Notes: generated by a model not told the origin, from the sequence alone. A stretch of DNA of 64,000 bases from Streptomyces davaonensis JCM 4913 (GCF_000349325.1 NC_020504.1:8722326-8786325); one strand, 5' to 3'; shown: positions 17,821-26,032, numbered from the stretch's first letter. Numbers and translations: made by a program.

Positions 17821-19235
17821 CGAGAGGTGTCCTCAAGGGGGAAGTCGAGAGCGAACTGGCCGTGCTCGGGGCGCGGGAGGACGGCGGTGATGTTGCGGTA
17901 GCGGCCGGCCGCGGGCCGGACCAGGATCCCGCCGGGGACGATGTGGACCAGGCGCAGGTCGGCCAGGAGCGTGACTGCCTCTGCCAGCAGGCCGCCGGGG
18001 TCGGCCTGCCACTTGTTGGTGAAGGAGGAGGGGCCGAACTCTTCGTAGAGCTCGTTGATCATCTGCTCCAACGTGCCGTGTTCCACGAATGGCAGGCCCG
18101 TCTGCCCTTCATGCACCGGCACGTCCGGATCGGCCTCGTCCGCGTGCCAGCCAGCGTCCGCATGCGGGTCCTGCGTCAATGCTGCGAGCGTGCCGGCCTG
18201 CGGCAGGGCCATGTCGATGCGGCTCAGCAGGTCCGCTTGTTCCTCCCCTGGTCCGGCGGGCAGGAGGTACTGAAGACTGGCGGCCCGGTCCGGGTCTTCC
18301 CGCAAGTCCGCGATCTTCGCGAGCACCAGCCCGGCCGTGCGGTTGACTGCCCCGCCGCGGCCGGGGAATCGCTTGTCAGTGAAATGCCCTGTGGTGTCGA
18401 CGAGCATGATCCCCTCGGCGCGGCGCTCGACCGGCAATCCGGTCAGCCGTGCGATGTCCTCCGCCAGGGTGGGCTGGCGCAGCGCTATCGCCGTCTCCGC
18501 GTCGGTGTCGCTGAAGTAGACCACCGGGTACTCGATCAGCAGTCGGCGAGCTCGCTGGGCAGCAAACCGCCGACGAGGGTCCCGTCCGGTGCCGGCGGTC
18601 GGGGTGTCCAGCAGGCCGGCAGCGCTGGCCAGGTGCTGCAGCGGCTTGTTCGGCCTGAAAAGCGCCGCGCAGGTGTCGTGGTCGATGTCGAACAGCGCAT
18701 CGCCGCGGTCGTGGTCACGGGCCCAGTCCTCCATAGATCCATCGGAGATCCGCAGCGCACCCCGGTCGACGAGCCAGTCCATCACATCCACGACTGCGTC
18801 CTTGTGGCCCGGCGCGGTCGCATCGAAGCCCAGGTGCTCGATCGCGTTGGCGGACGGTGTGAGCAGCTTGACGAGATCGGCGAGGTTGATCTCGATGCGT
18901 GACCGGTGCAAGCAGGCCAGGATCAGGCACAGGTAGGCCAGACGCCGCCGGTCGAACGGCCTCTTGCTCTTCACCGTGAGGAACGCCTGGCTGGCATCGA
19001 ACGCGTCCAGCCGCCGCAGCAGCCGTGCGTGACGGGCGCTGGTCTGCAAGGAGTAGCCGAACAAGTCACGGAAGTCCTTGGCCAGTTCGTCTGACCACTG
19101 CAGCACCAGAGCGAGCGCCTTGGCTCGGGGGTAGCTCTCGGTGACGACGCCGTGCAACAGCATGAGCCGGGCAGCTTGCTGGTACGAGCCGAGGTCCGCA
19201 GGCTCCACGGAGGCGGCTACGCGATGGGCGGGCAT
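17817..19235 (-). CDS. jetB: Wadjet type II JetB (DUF2398/TIGR02678), kleisin-partner subunit
   Basis: A 472-residue protein of the DUF2398/TIGR02678 family, predicted here as the winged-helix KITE-like partner of the JetABC complex. Recognisable segments include QQAARLMLLHGVVTESYPRA, the RRLAYLCLILACLHRSRIEI helix, and the C-terminal TNKWQADPGGLLAEAVTLLADLRL region before a beta-hairpin. The ATG at 19235 shares a base with the jetA stop (TGATG). A longer in-frame extension exists but lies wholly within jetA and is arginine-rich noise. A JetB normally bridges the kleisin and SMC heads; no catalytic residues are expected. Confidence 0.88.
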   Translation of the reverse strand: MPAHRVAASVEPADLGSYQQAARLMLLHGVVTESYPRAKALALVLQWSDELAKDFRDLFGYSLQTSARHARLLRRLDAFDASQAFLTVKSKRPFDRRRLAYLCLILACLHRSRIEINLADLVKLLTPSANAIEHLGFDATAPGHKDAVVDVMDWLVDRGALRISDGSMEDWARDHDRGDALFDIDHDTCAALFRPNKPLQHLASAAGLLDTPTAGTGRDPRRRFAAQRARRLLIEYPVVYFSDTDAETAIALRQPTLAEDIARLTGLPVERRAEGIMLVDTTGHFTDKRFPGRGGAVNRTAGLVLAKIADLREDPDRAASLQYLLPAGPGEEQADLLSRIDMALPQAGTLAALTQDPHADAGWHADEADPDVPVHEGQTGLPFVEHGTLEQMINELYEEFGPSSFTNKWQADPGGLLAEAVTLLADLRLVHIVPGGILVRPAAGRYRNITAVLPRPEHGQFALDFPLEDTSR

Positions 19236-20803
19236 CAGGGCTTCTCCGTTCGGCGTCGGCGCATCGCACCATGGGGCTTGATCTCCAGGGCGAAGCCGGG
19301 CAGGTGCAGCGTGCCGGTCTCGGTCCGTAGCTGGCTGCCGCGCTCGTTCGGGACCAGGCGCAGCGTCAGCACGTCGCTGCTGCCGGTGCCCGAACGCAGC
19401 CGGCCCGCGACGACCGTTCGTGCCTGGAGGGCACGGGTCAGCAGCTTGAGCACGGCTCGGGTCTCTGCCTCGCTCAGCACCCGGTCGTGGGGACCGTGGT
19501 CCAGGAGATCCGTGGCGGCCTCCCTGTCCATGGCCCGAGCCGCCAGCTGCTGCTCCCGCAGCCGGGCGTGCGCGCCACGACGCGTCCGGACCGGCTGCGG
19601 CCCGCCCGGTGCGGGCCGTTTGCCATGCCGGAACAGGCTGATGCTGATCTCCACACCGGGCGCATCCCACCATGTCGCCCGCGGCGAAATCTGGTCATCG
19701 TCGTCGTGAGCACCCGACAGATGCCGTACCGAACGCAGGTCGAAAGCGGCCGACACCAGCGCGTTCGCCGCCTGCTCATCCGGCGCAGCCGCCGCCCAGG
19801 CGGCGAGATGCCGCAGCTGGGTGGTCCGGCTCACCCCTCCTCGACGTGACTCCGTCACCTGCCGCAGCAGGGCAATGACCCCCGAGATGGCCGTGCGGGT
19901 AGCGCCTTGCAGCTGAGCGGCCTTGGTCTCCCCAGGGCCGTCGGCCAAGAACCACTGGCGCAGCCCCATCCAGCGCCGCCGCCAGTCCTCAAGTCGCGCG
20001 GCCGGCCGCATCATCGGCCGTTCATCCACCGCGGCGGCCCGCTCCAACAGGGTCTCCACCCCAGTGTCTTCCACCTCGTACACGGCCTCGGCCAGCCGGG
20101 GCGCGTAGCGTTCCAGTTCCGCTGTGAACTCACTCATGTGCGCCAGCAGCGCGTGCTTGTACCGCAGGAACGTCTCCGGGGAGATGTCCGTCGTACGCGC
20201 CACGTCGTTCAGGGTCAGATAGAAGCGTGCCGCTCGCTGGGTCATGTCCTCCAGCACGTTGTCGAGGCGGGCAAGCTTGCGATACACCTCGTCCTGGTCG
20301 CCCTCCCGGTTCGCGGTCGCCAGCGCCTTGAAGTCCGCCAGGATGTCGGCGAAGACCAGCCGCGACAGGTTCGCGTCCTGCACCCGGGAGCCGATGACCT
20401 CTTCCACCGCGCAGTAGACGCGGTAGCCGATCTCCGTGAACTGGTAGACCGACTGCCGGTTCCGGTACGCGGCCAGATTCCCGCACCGTGCCGCGTCCTC
20501 CACTCGGTAGAGGACCTGCTCATTGTCCGACGAGAGGTTGTCGAGCATGGCCCGCAGGTTCAAGTCCGCGGCGGACGGCACCTCGTCGTGCGCTACCGCG
20601 AGCTCGCTCAGCGCGTTCGCCACGTCGTCGGGGTGGACCTGCAGTTGGTGGACGGCCCGTAGCACGTTCATCGCCCGCAACACCCACAGATACGCCACAT
20701 GGTCATCACGCTGCGTGAAATTGAACAGTCGCAGGCGGTCGCTCACAGTCAATGAGTCAAGATTGAACGACTCGGAGACTCCCGAGTCATCGCGTTCAAG
20801 CAC
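19235..20803 (-). CDS. jetA: Wadjet type II JetA (DUF2397/TIGR02677), kleisin-like subunit
   Basis: A 522-residue protein of the DUF2397/TIGR02677 family, the first gene of the jetABCD operon. The N-terminus (LTVSDRLRLFNFTQRDDHVA then YLWVLRAMNVLRAVHQLQVH) and helical body (LARLDNVLEDMTQRAARFYL) are typical. The family is the kleisin that closes the SMC ring formed by JetC and recruits JetB. It starts with GTG at 20803 behind AGGGGCGGGA. Another GTG 19 codons in (VSDRLRLF) is an alternative start. The operon promoter must lie in the 476 bp upstream. Low-level expression of all four genes from one message is implied by the overlapping junctions. Confidence 0.9.
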   Translation of the reverse strand: MLERDDSGVSESFNLDSLTVSDRLRLFNFTQRDDHVAYLWVLRAMNVLRAVHQLQVHPDDVANALSELAVAHDEVPSAADLNLRAMLDNLSSDNEQVLYRVEDAARCGNLAAYRNRQSVYQFTEIGYRVYCAVEEVIGSRVQDANLSRLVFADILADFKALATANREGDQDEVYRKLARLDNVLEDMTQRAARFYLTLNDVARTTDISPETFLRYKHALLAHMSEFTAELERYAPRLAEAVYEVEDTGVETLLERAAAVDERPMMRPAARLEDWRRRWMGLRQWFLADGPGETKAAQLQGATRTAISGVIALLRQVTESRRGGVSRTTQLRHLAAWAAAAPDEQAANALVSAAFDLRSVRHLSGAHDDDDQISPRATWWDAPGVEISISLFRHGKRPAPGGPQPVRTRRGAHARLREQQLAARAMDREAATDLLDHGPHDRVLSEAETRAVLKLLTRALQARTVVAGRLRSGTGSSDVLTLRLVPNERGSQLRTETGTLHLPGFALEIKPHGAMRRRRTEKP

Positions 20804-21279
20804 CTATCCCGCCCCTCGTCTCGCCACACACCGTGCATACCCTCACAGACGGCTCTGACAATCGACCCGTGACCGGGGGAGAGAGGCCGATTCCCCCCCG
20901 CACTTTGAGTGCTTTCGGCAATGGACACCTGTCCAGGCATGCTCCGTGAAGACGGATCCTCGCTGGCTCTCGCGGGGCGCCACCCTCTCGCGGGCGCTGC
21001 GCAGCGACTGCCCCACTGCCTACTCCGTTCATGCCGCCTACGGCGAATCCGGCACCCAAGTGCATGTCCCAGCAGCAGTGTTCGCTCCGCAAGGCGGAGT
21101 CTCCGCGAATGCCAAGGTGGCCCGGCCGCTTGACGACGATCAAGCCCTGCCGGAGCCACGCCGTCGGCCGTCGGGCGCGGCTCCTCCACCCTGACGCAAG
21201 GTGCCGGCGGCGTCGACCCGTATAGTGTCTGGTCGTCGTGGTCGATGTCGGCCGTGGGCGTGGCTGACAGTCTCATGCC
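20804..21279. other. Intergenic region upstream of the Wadjet operon
   Basis: This 476-bp stretch lies between jetA and the excisionase-like gene and should hold the jet promoter. A plus-strand 82-codon frame (20946-21194) begins MKTDPRWLSRGATLSRALRS. It shows no family similarity and has poor codon periodicity, so it is not called. No hairpin terminator with a U-run and no tRNA-like sequence was seen. Confidence 0.4.
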
Positions 21280-21558
21280 TCAGTGGATCTTCTGCTGCTC
21301 AAGCCACTTAAGGACCTCGGTCTTCTTGTACAGGACCTTTGCGTTTCGACCTTTACCGAGTTTGTAGCCCTTTAGTCCCAGTTTGGCTGCTTCTCGGTAG
21401 ACCCAGCTTGCCGACATGTTCAGCATCACCGCGAGCTCATTGGTATCCATGAGGACGGGCTCCACTTGGCGGGCCCTTCGAGGAGGGTTGGGCGCAGGCT
21501 GGATGCCATCGGGAGGGGGGTTCACGGCGTCGAGCATCGGAGTCCTTTGGGCGGGCAT
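21280..21558 (-). CDS. Excisionase/AlpA-type helix-turn-helix protein
   Basis: A 92-residue protein whose C-terminal 60 residues form a MerR-like winged helix as in excisionases and AlpA: MDTNELAVMLNMSASWVYRE, KLGLKGYKLGKGRNAKVLYK, then a terminal helix TEVLKWLEQQ. Such proteins bend DNA at attachment sites or activate integrase genes. An internal ATG at about 21447 (MDTNEL) could be the true start; the N-terminal 36 residues are proline-rich. It is on the same strand as the integrase 2.1 kb away, but a FUSC gene separates them, unlike the usual xis-int pair. A palindromic repeat (21619-21660) lies just upstream. Confidence 0.75.
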   Translation of the reverse strand: MPAQRTPMLDAVNPPPDGIQPAPNPPRRARQVEPVLMDTNELAVMLNMSASWVYREAAKLGLKGYKLGKGRNAKVLYKKTEVLKWLEQQKIH

Positions 21559-21618
21559 CGGTCAACACATCTTCCGCAGGCGCTACTGCCACGTCTCGCA
21601 CACGGACGACACCTATGC

Positions 21619-21660
21619 TCCGGAGGATCCCCGGTTTCCATAACCGGGGATTCGCTGCTA
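21619..21660. repeat. Palindromic repeat, copy A
   Basis: A perfect 10-bp inverted repeat with 5-nt centre (ATCCCCGGTT, TCCAT, AACCGGGGAT at 21627-21651) inside a 42-bp block. A closely similar block occurs at 24990-25031; 35 of 42 positions agree when read in the same direction. Copy A lies 60 bp upstream of the excisionase-like gene. It may be an operator shared by the two mobility genes or an integrase arm-binding site. Confidence 0.5.
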
Positions 21661-21868
21661 TATACGGTCGGTTCCGCCACCAGGTTTGGCGTCCATGGCG
21701 GTCGGATCACGGCCGCTGGACAGACGTGCTCGCTGTGAGCCGGAATCGGTTACATCTCCCACAATCGTCGGGGAGGTGGCCAGGTGAGATCGCCGTGGGG
21801 TGTAGGCGCGTGGCGATCGACTGCCAGAGCCCGGTGGAGTAGGCCACATACGGCCCAGGGTCTGGGGC

Positions 21869-22135
21869 GTGTCTGATCCGTTGGACTCCCACCAGCCGAC
21901 ATTGAGGCTGACCAGCTGTGCCATTGGCACAGTCAATGGCACGACAGTTGAGCCAATAGGCCCAGGGGTGTTTACCTTTGTCCTATCCATGTACTTGCGG
22001 CGCCGCGTAGCGCCGGACGGCGACGAGGCCGGATCCGGACCGCGGTGCCTTCGTTGTGTCCGCTTGCTGTCCACCACCCCGGACTGCTGCGGGTGCGGCG
22101 AGTACCACTGCAAGGGGGGCGGCCGACCGCCGTGA
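21869..22135 (+). CDS. Possible small Cys-rich protein upstream of the FUSC gene
   Basis: An 88-codon frame from a GTG (MSDPLDSHQPTLRLTSCAIG) ends with a cysteine-rich tail, CLRC followed by CCGCG and YHC, which could bind a metal. Its stop (22133-22135) overlaps the GTG of the FUSC gene in a GTGA, the same coupling used by true operon neighbours in this window. Against it: relaxed codon use, a weak ribosome site and no recognised family. It is listed as a low-confidence gene because the overlap is hard to dismiss. The palindrome at 21917-21931 falls inside it. Confidence 0.25.
   Translation: MSDPLDSHQPTLRLTSCAIGTVNGTTVEPIGPGVFTFVLSMYLRRRVAPDGDEAGSGPRCLRCVRLLSTTPDCCGCGEYHCKGGGRPP
21917..21931. 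promoter_or_regulatory. Perfect palindrome TGTGCCATTGGCACA
   Basis: A 7-1-7 perfect inverted repeat, followed at 21935 by another AATGGCAC half-site. Together they look like a dimeric regulator site upstream of the FUSC gene. No matching regulator is identified; the nearby excisionase-like protein is only a guess. Confidence 0.35.
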
Positions 22136-23640
22136 AGAGAATGTTCGTGGCTCCGGACCCGGGGCGCCTGCGACTGCGGAACTCGACCCGTGCCGTCATC
22201 GGTGTCGCCCTAGCCGTCGCCGTATCCGAGCTGTGCGGGCTTTCGCTCACCGCGTCGATCATCGGGGGGCTCGCGGCACTGCTCGCCCTCTTCACCGTCA
22301 CCGACGCGACCGTCCGTGACCAGCGGATCACCACCGCCCTGCTGCCCACCGCCGGATTCCCGGTGCTGGCGCTCGCCACCACGTTGCATGGCATCACCCT
22401 GGCCCGCGATGCCGCGTTCCTGTCCGTCGTCTTCTGCGGGGTCTACGCTCGCCGCTGGGGCCCGCGCGGCCACGCGCTCGGGATCTTCGCGTTCATGAAC
22501 TTCTTCATCACGCAGTTCCTGCACGCTGTCCCCGCCCAGCTGCCCGAGCTGTACGCCGCCGTGGGCCTGGCCCTCCTCGCGGCTGGCGCCGTGCGCTTCG
22601 TGCTCTGGCCCATCGAGCGCCGTACCCCGCCCACCACAGCCCCGCCGGCCCTGCCTGGCACCGGCCTGGCGCGGCCCACCACCCGGCAAGCCTTCCAGGC
22701 GACTGCTGCCTGCGCGCTCGCGCTGTTCGTCGGGCAGGTGCTTTCCGAAGACCGCTGGTACTGGGCCGTCGGCACCGCATGGTGGATTTTCGTCAACACG
22801 GTCTCCCGCGGCGAGACCCTGGTCCGCGGTTTCCGCCGTGTCCTCGGCACGCTGATCGGTATAGCCGTCGGTCTGCTGGTCGCCATCCCGCTGAACGGCG
22901 CGCCCGCGCCGACGGCCGGACTGGTCGCCATCTGTGTCTTCGGGATCTTCTACACCGCCGCCGTTTCGTATTCCTGGATGATGCTGGCGGTAACCGTCAT
23001 GGCCGGCCTGCTCTACGGTCTGCTGGGCGTGCTGGACCCCAGCCTGCTCGTGCTCCGGCTCGCAGAGACAGGTGTGGGCGCGGTGTGTGCTGCGCTGGCC
23101 GTGGTTCTCGTGCTGCCGGTCACCACGCATGCCACGAACGATGCCTGGATCCAGCGGGCACTGCACTGCGTGCACGCGGCCACGGCCGAGGCGGCGGCTC
23201 GCCTCGCCGGTGACGCCGAGGCCGACCCGGCCCCGCACGCCGCCGAGTTGGAGCTGCTGCTCGGCCGGGTACGGATGTCAGTCGCCCCGCTGGTGCACCC
23301 GTTGAGCCCGTTCCGTGCTCGGAAGGCGCGCGCTCGTCACGTCATCGAGCTGCTCGACGACTGCGCCCGCGAGGTGCGGGGCCTGGTCTCCGTTGCCGCC
23401 GATCCGACCGCGTCGCATGACGCCCGTCTGGCTGCTGCCTGCTGGCGGGTCGAGGCCGCCGTAGAGGCTCTCACCGTCGGCGAGATGCGGAGCAGTGAAG
23501 TGACGGCGGCCACCCACGAGACGCCCCATCAGTCGGAAACCGAGTCAGCCCTCGTCCATCTGAGCGGCCTGGAGAGGGCCCTGTCGGAACTGGCGATGCC
23601 GCTTGGGGTCGCTCCGCGCTCTCCATTGGTCGGTTCCTGA
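22132..23640 (+). CDS. FUSC-family (aromatic acid exporter-like) membrane protein, full length
   Basis: About 502 residues in two membrane halves. Each half has a cluster of hydrophobic helices (AVIGVALAVAVSELCGLSLT, ASIIGGLAALLALFTV; later AFQATAACALALFVG and LIGIAVGLLVAIPL), followed by a soluble C-terminal domain (WIQRALHCVHAATAEAAARL, CAREVRGLVSVAAD). This is the fusaric acid resistance/FUSC layout, linked to export of aromatic acids. The GTG at 22132 follows AAGGGGGGC; an ATG at 22141 is possible. Codon use is looser than in the resident FUSC fragment at 25359-26006, with which its C-terminus agrees in 64 of 78 residues at the start of the overlap. It probably travels with the integrase, supplying an intact copy of the broken gene. 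Confidence 0.82.
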   Translation: MKRMFVAPDPGRLRLRNSTRAVIGVALAVAVSELCGLSLTASIIGGLAALLALFTVTDATVRDQRITTALLPTAGFPVLALATTLHGITLARDAAFLSVVFCGVYARRWGPRGHALGIFAFMNFFITQFLHAVPAQLPELYAAVGLALLAAGAVRFVLWPIERRTPPTTAPPALPGTGLARPTTRQAFQATAACALALFVGQVLSEDRWYWAVGTAWWIFVNTVSRGETLVRGFRRVLGTLIGIAVGLLVAIPLNGAPAPTAGLVAICVFGIFYTAAVSYSWMMLAVTVMAGLLYGLLGVLDPSLLVLRLAETGVGAVCAALAVVLVLPVTTHATNDAWIQRALHCVHAATAEAAARLAGDAEADPAPHAAELELLLGRVRMSVAPLVHPLSPFRARKARARHVIELLDDCAREVRGLVSVAADPTASHDARLAAACWRVEAAVEALTVGEMRSSEVTAATHETPHQSETESALVHLSGLERALSELAMPLGVAPRSPLVGS

Positions 23641-23697
23641 ACCGCGGGGAAAGTGTTCCACTCGACTCAGGTGCGACGCTCTTTGACGGGCAGGCAC

Positions 23698-24858
23698 TCA
23701 AAGTCGCTCGTTGAGGATCTTGGCTGCTCTCGTGATGGAGCCCGGCACGAGATGCCGGTAGATCCGGTAGGTGACCTCGATTGATTTGTGCCCCATCCAC
23801 TCGGCGACATCAGTGATGGGGATGCCGTGGGTAAGGCAGTTCGATGCGAAGTAGTGGCGGAGGGAATACATTGTGTACTTGACCTCTACGCCCGCCCGTT
23901 CGAGACACCTGTCCCATCGCCACCGCAGGGTCTGTTTCCCGTAGAAGTAATGCTGCATGTGCTGGTTGCCGGATCCATTTCCCTTGACGAGAAGGTATCC
24001 GTTCTTGTCGGTACCATACGTATCAGTAAAATATGAGAAGAAGTCGTGGGTCTTTCTGGGAAGTGGTACTTCGCGGAATTCTCCGCGCTTGCGGTGCTTC
24101 AGTGGTGCGGGCTGGACCTTATTGCTGTGGATCTGCTCGTTGATCCGATAGACATCGTCAGCCACAATTGACCTCATGTTTGCGGCATGAGCTTCTCCGT
24201 TTCGATGGCCGCACCCGGACATGAGCTCAATGACAAGACGGAGGTCGTCCTCGGCTGCGTCGCGGATGGCATTGAGCTCTTCGAAGGTCGGAATGATCAC
24301 CTCATTTGGCACATAGTTGGGACGGGCGATGTCAAGGAAGGGGTCCGATGCGATTGCCCCGCGATGACGTGCCGCGTCGACGACGAGTTTCAGGACAAGG
24401 AATGCGTTCTTCTGGCTGGCCAAGCCAACCTTGTTCAGCTCCATTCCGTTGAGCCAGTCCTCGATCACCCCGGGTGTGAATGTGCCGACGCGGCGACTCC
24501 CGACGTGCGGATTGATATGGGCCTTGAGGCCGAGCTCGTACTGTTCGATGGTGTTGGACTCCAGGCCGCGCTTCCGATTCGAGATGTACCGGGCCGCGAA
24601 GTCCTCGAACCGCATCTCGGCTATCTCCTGGGCTTCTGTGTTCCCAGTCTTGAGCGGCCCCTTCTTTGCCTGGTAGATCTCGTTGAGCCGAGCCTTCGCC
24701 TTGTCCTGAGTGGCGTAGCCAGCCTCTTCGCGCTGTCGACCTGTGGCATCCCGGTACCTGATCTTGTAGGGGTGAGGGCACTTGGACCATCGGCTCTCGG
24801 GATGTTCGCATTCCTTGAAGAAGGTGCCCATGCCGCGGGTGAGGGTTTTGGTGGCCAC
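23698..24858 (-). CDS. int: Tyrosine-type site-specific integrase
   Basis: A 386-residue tyrosine recombinase with an N-terminal arm-binding part (KECEHPESRWSKCPHPYKIR), a SAM-like core-binding domain (FEDFAARYISNRKRGLESNT) and a C-terminal catalytic domain. Catalytic residues read as Arg219 (GCGHRNGEA), Arg334 (YSLRHYFAS), His357 (WMGHKS) and Tyr367 (RIYRHL). The His usually three residues before the second Arg is Tyr331, an accepted variation in some integrases. The GTG at 24858 follows a strong GGAGGAA; a longer in-frame reading reaches 25200 but adds only low-complexity sequence. It lies 57 bp after the FUSC stop, convergent, and 500 bp before the FUSC 3' fragment, suggesting the attachment site is in a FUSC gene. 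Confidence 0.92.
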   Translation of the reverse strand: MATKTLTRGMGTFFKECEHPESRWSKCPHPYKIRYRDATGRQREEAGYATQDKAKARLNEIYQAKKGPLKTGNTEAQEIAEMRFEDFAARYISNRKRGLESNTIEQYELGLKAHINPHVGSRRVGTFTPGVIEDWLNGMELNKVGLASQKNAFLVLKLVVDAARHRGAIASDPFLDIARPNYVPNEVIIPTFEELNAIRDAAEDDLRLVIELMSGCGHRNGEAHAANMRSIVADDVYRINEQIHSNKVQPAPLKHRKRGEFREVPLPRKTHDFFSYFTDTYGTDKNGYLLVKGNGSGNQHMQHYFYGKQTLRWRWDRCLERAGVEVKYTMYSLRHYFASNCLTHGIPITDVAEWMGHKSIEVTYRIYRHLVPGSITRAAKILNERL

Positions 24859-24989
24859 TGCTTGGTTCCTCCAGGGTTGGGGCGATCTGATTTGAGAGGC
24901 TGAGCTGAATCGGGCGGGTGCAGAAGGGCAGTCAGGTCTGGTTCGGGCGTTCCATTGGCGAAGAAGGCCGTTGTGGACATTGGTCATGG

Positions 24990-25031
24990 TCCGGAGAATC
25001 CCCGATTTCCGTAACCGGGGATCGCGTGCTA
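24990..25031. repeat. Palindromic repeat, copy B
   Basis: This is the partner of the block at 21619-21660. ATCCCCG (24998-25004) and CGGGGAT (25016-25022) form the inverted arms, and the TTTCC.TAACCGGGGAT core is shared with copy A. It lies about 130 bp upstream of the integrase start. It is an imperfect direct repeat of copy A, 3.37 kb away, with mobility genes on the same strand beside both. Confidence 0.5.
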
Positions 25032-25358
25032 TGCGTGACCGATGGCTTGCGCACAGACCTGTTGCGCGTCGGCTGCTGCCCACACGAGCTGTCGGATCAG
25101 GCGAGGAAGCGTGGGGCCTAGGAGCTGGTTGTCGGAGGGTGTGCCACCGCAGGGAAGGCGAACCGTCAGCGGCGGGGATGGACTCGTCGAGGCGTGACAT
25201 GGCTTCGCTGCATCACGGATGGCTCACCAGCCTTCACGCGCGATCGGGGTGGCGACGACTCCCGCCATCGGAGCGCGACATGCTGATGCTGACTCTTTGC
25301 TGACCCCCTCTCCGTCGGCAGCCTCCTGACCTGCGAGAACCGCTGCACCAAAGCATTC
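25032..25358. other. Non-coding junction between integrase and broken FUSC gene
   Basis: No gene is supported here. Similarity to FUSC begins abruptly at about 25356-25359 (KAFMMLCVTLLAE), so an element/chromosome joint lies at or just left of that point. The eight bases ATGATGCT at 25359-25366 also occur at the equivalent codons of the intact FUSC gene (22978-22985) and are the only short identity seen right at the joint. Confidence 0.45.
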
Positions 25359-26006
25359 ATGATGCTCTGCGTCACCCTCCTCGCCGAACTCCTCTACGGC
25401 CTGCTCGGCGTCCTCGATCCCGCGCTGCTGGCGCTGCGGCTCGCGGAGACCGGCGTCGGTGCGCTCGGCGCCGTCCTCGCCGTGCTGTTCGTCCTGCCCG
25501 TCACCACCCACGCCATCACCGACGCCTGGATCCAGCGCGCCCTGCGCTGCGTGCACGCCGCCACCGCCGAGGCCGCCGCCCGCCTCGCCGGCTCCACCAC
25601 CGCCGACCCGGCCTCACGGGTGGCGGAACTGGAGCAGCTGCTCGGCCGGGTACGCCTCTCCGTCGCGCCGCTGGTCCACCCGCTCAACCCGATGCTCGGC
25701 CGCAAGCGCCGTGCCCGCCGGGTGCTCGCCCTGCTCGACGACTGCGCCCGCGAGATCCGCGGCCTGGTCGCGGTGGCCGCCGACCCGGTGGCCTCGCACG
25801 ACGCCCGCCTGGCCGCGGCCTGCTGGCGGGTGGAGTCGGCGGTGGAGGCCCTCACCGGCGACGGCGCCGACGAGCCCGCGCGTCCCGCCACACCCCCGGC
25901 CGCGACGGAACCGGCCCTCGCCCACCTGCACGGCCTGGAACGGGCCCTGGCGGAGCTGGCGACCCCCCTGCGGACGCCGTCGGGATCGCCATTGGTCGGT
26001 GCGTGA
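25359..26006 (+). pseudogene. FUSC-family protein, 3' half only
   Basis: The 215 residues correspond to the last helices and soluble C-terminal domain of a FUSC protein: LLYGLLGVLDPALLALRLAE, WIQRALRCVHAATAEAAARL, RVLALLDDCAREIRGLVAVA. The first 280 or so residues are missing. Codon use is fully GC3-biased like the chromosome to the right, in contrast to the complete copy on the left, so this is read as the resident gene cut by integration. The ATG at 25359 has no ribosome site, and upstream in-frame residues (TCENRCTKAF) are not family-like. The matching 5' half is not in this window. Confidence 0.7.
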
Positions 26007-26032
26007 GACGCCGCCGATGTGTCCGGGTGGCT

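Noticed and set aside
16657..17901. 414-codon plus-strand frame opposite jetC
   Set aside because: Antisense of a well-supported SMC-like gene; no similarity, and it lacks a ribosome site.
20946..21194. 82-codon plus-strand frame upstream of jetA
   Set aside because: No recognised family, weak codon periodicity and no clear ribosome site; kept only as a note in the intergenic entry.
21619..25031. Palindromic blocks as true attL and attR
   Set aside because: Only 35 of 42 positions agree and each lies upstream of a gene; attachment sites should share an identical core. Kept as repeats with uncertain role.
24859..25200. N-terminal extension of the integrase
   Set aside because: Open frame but compositionally random; the GTG at 24858 has a strong GGAGGAA and gives the normal family N-terminus.
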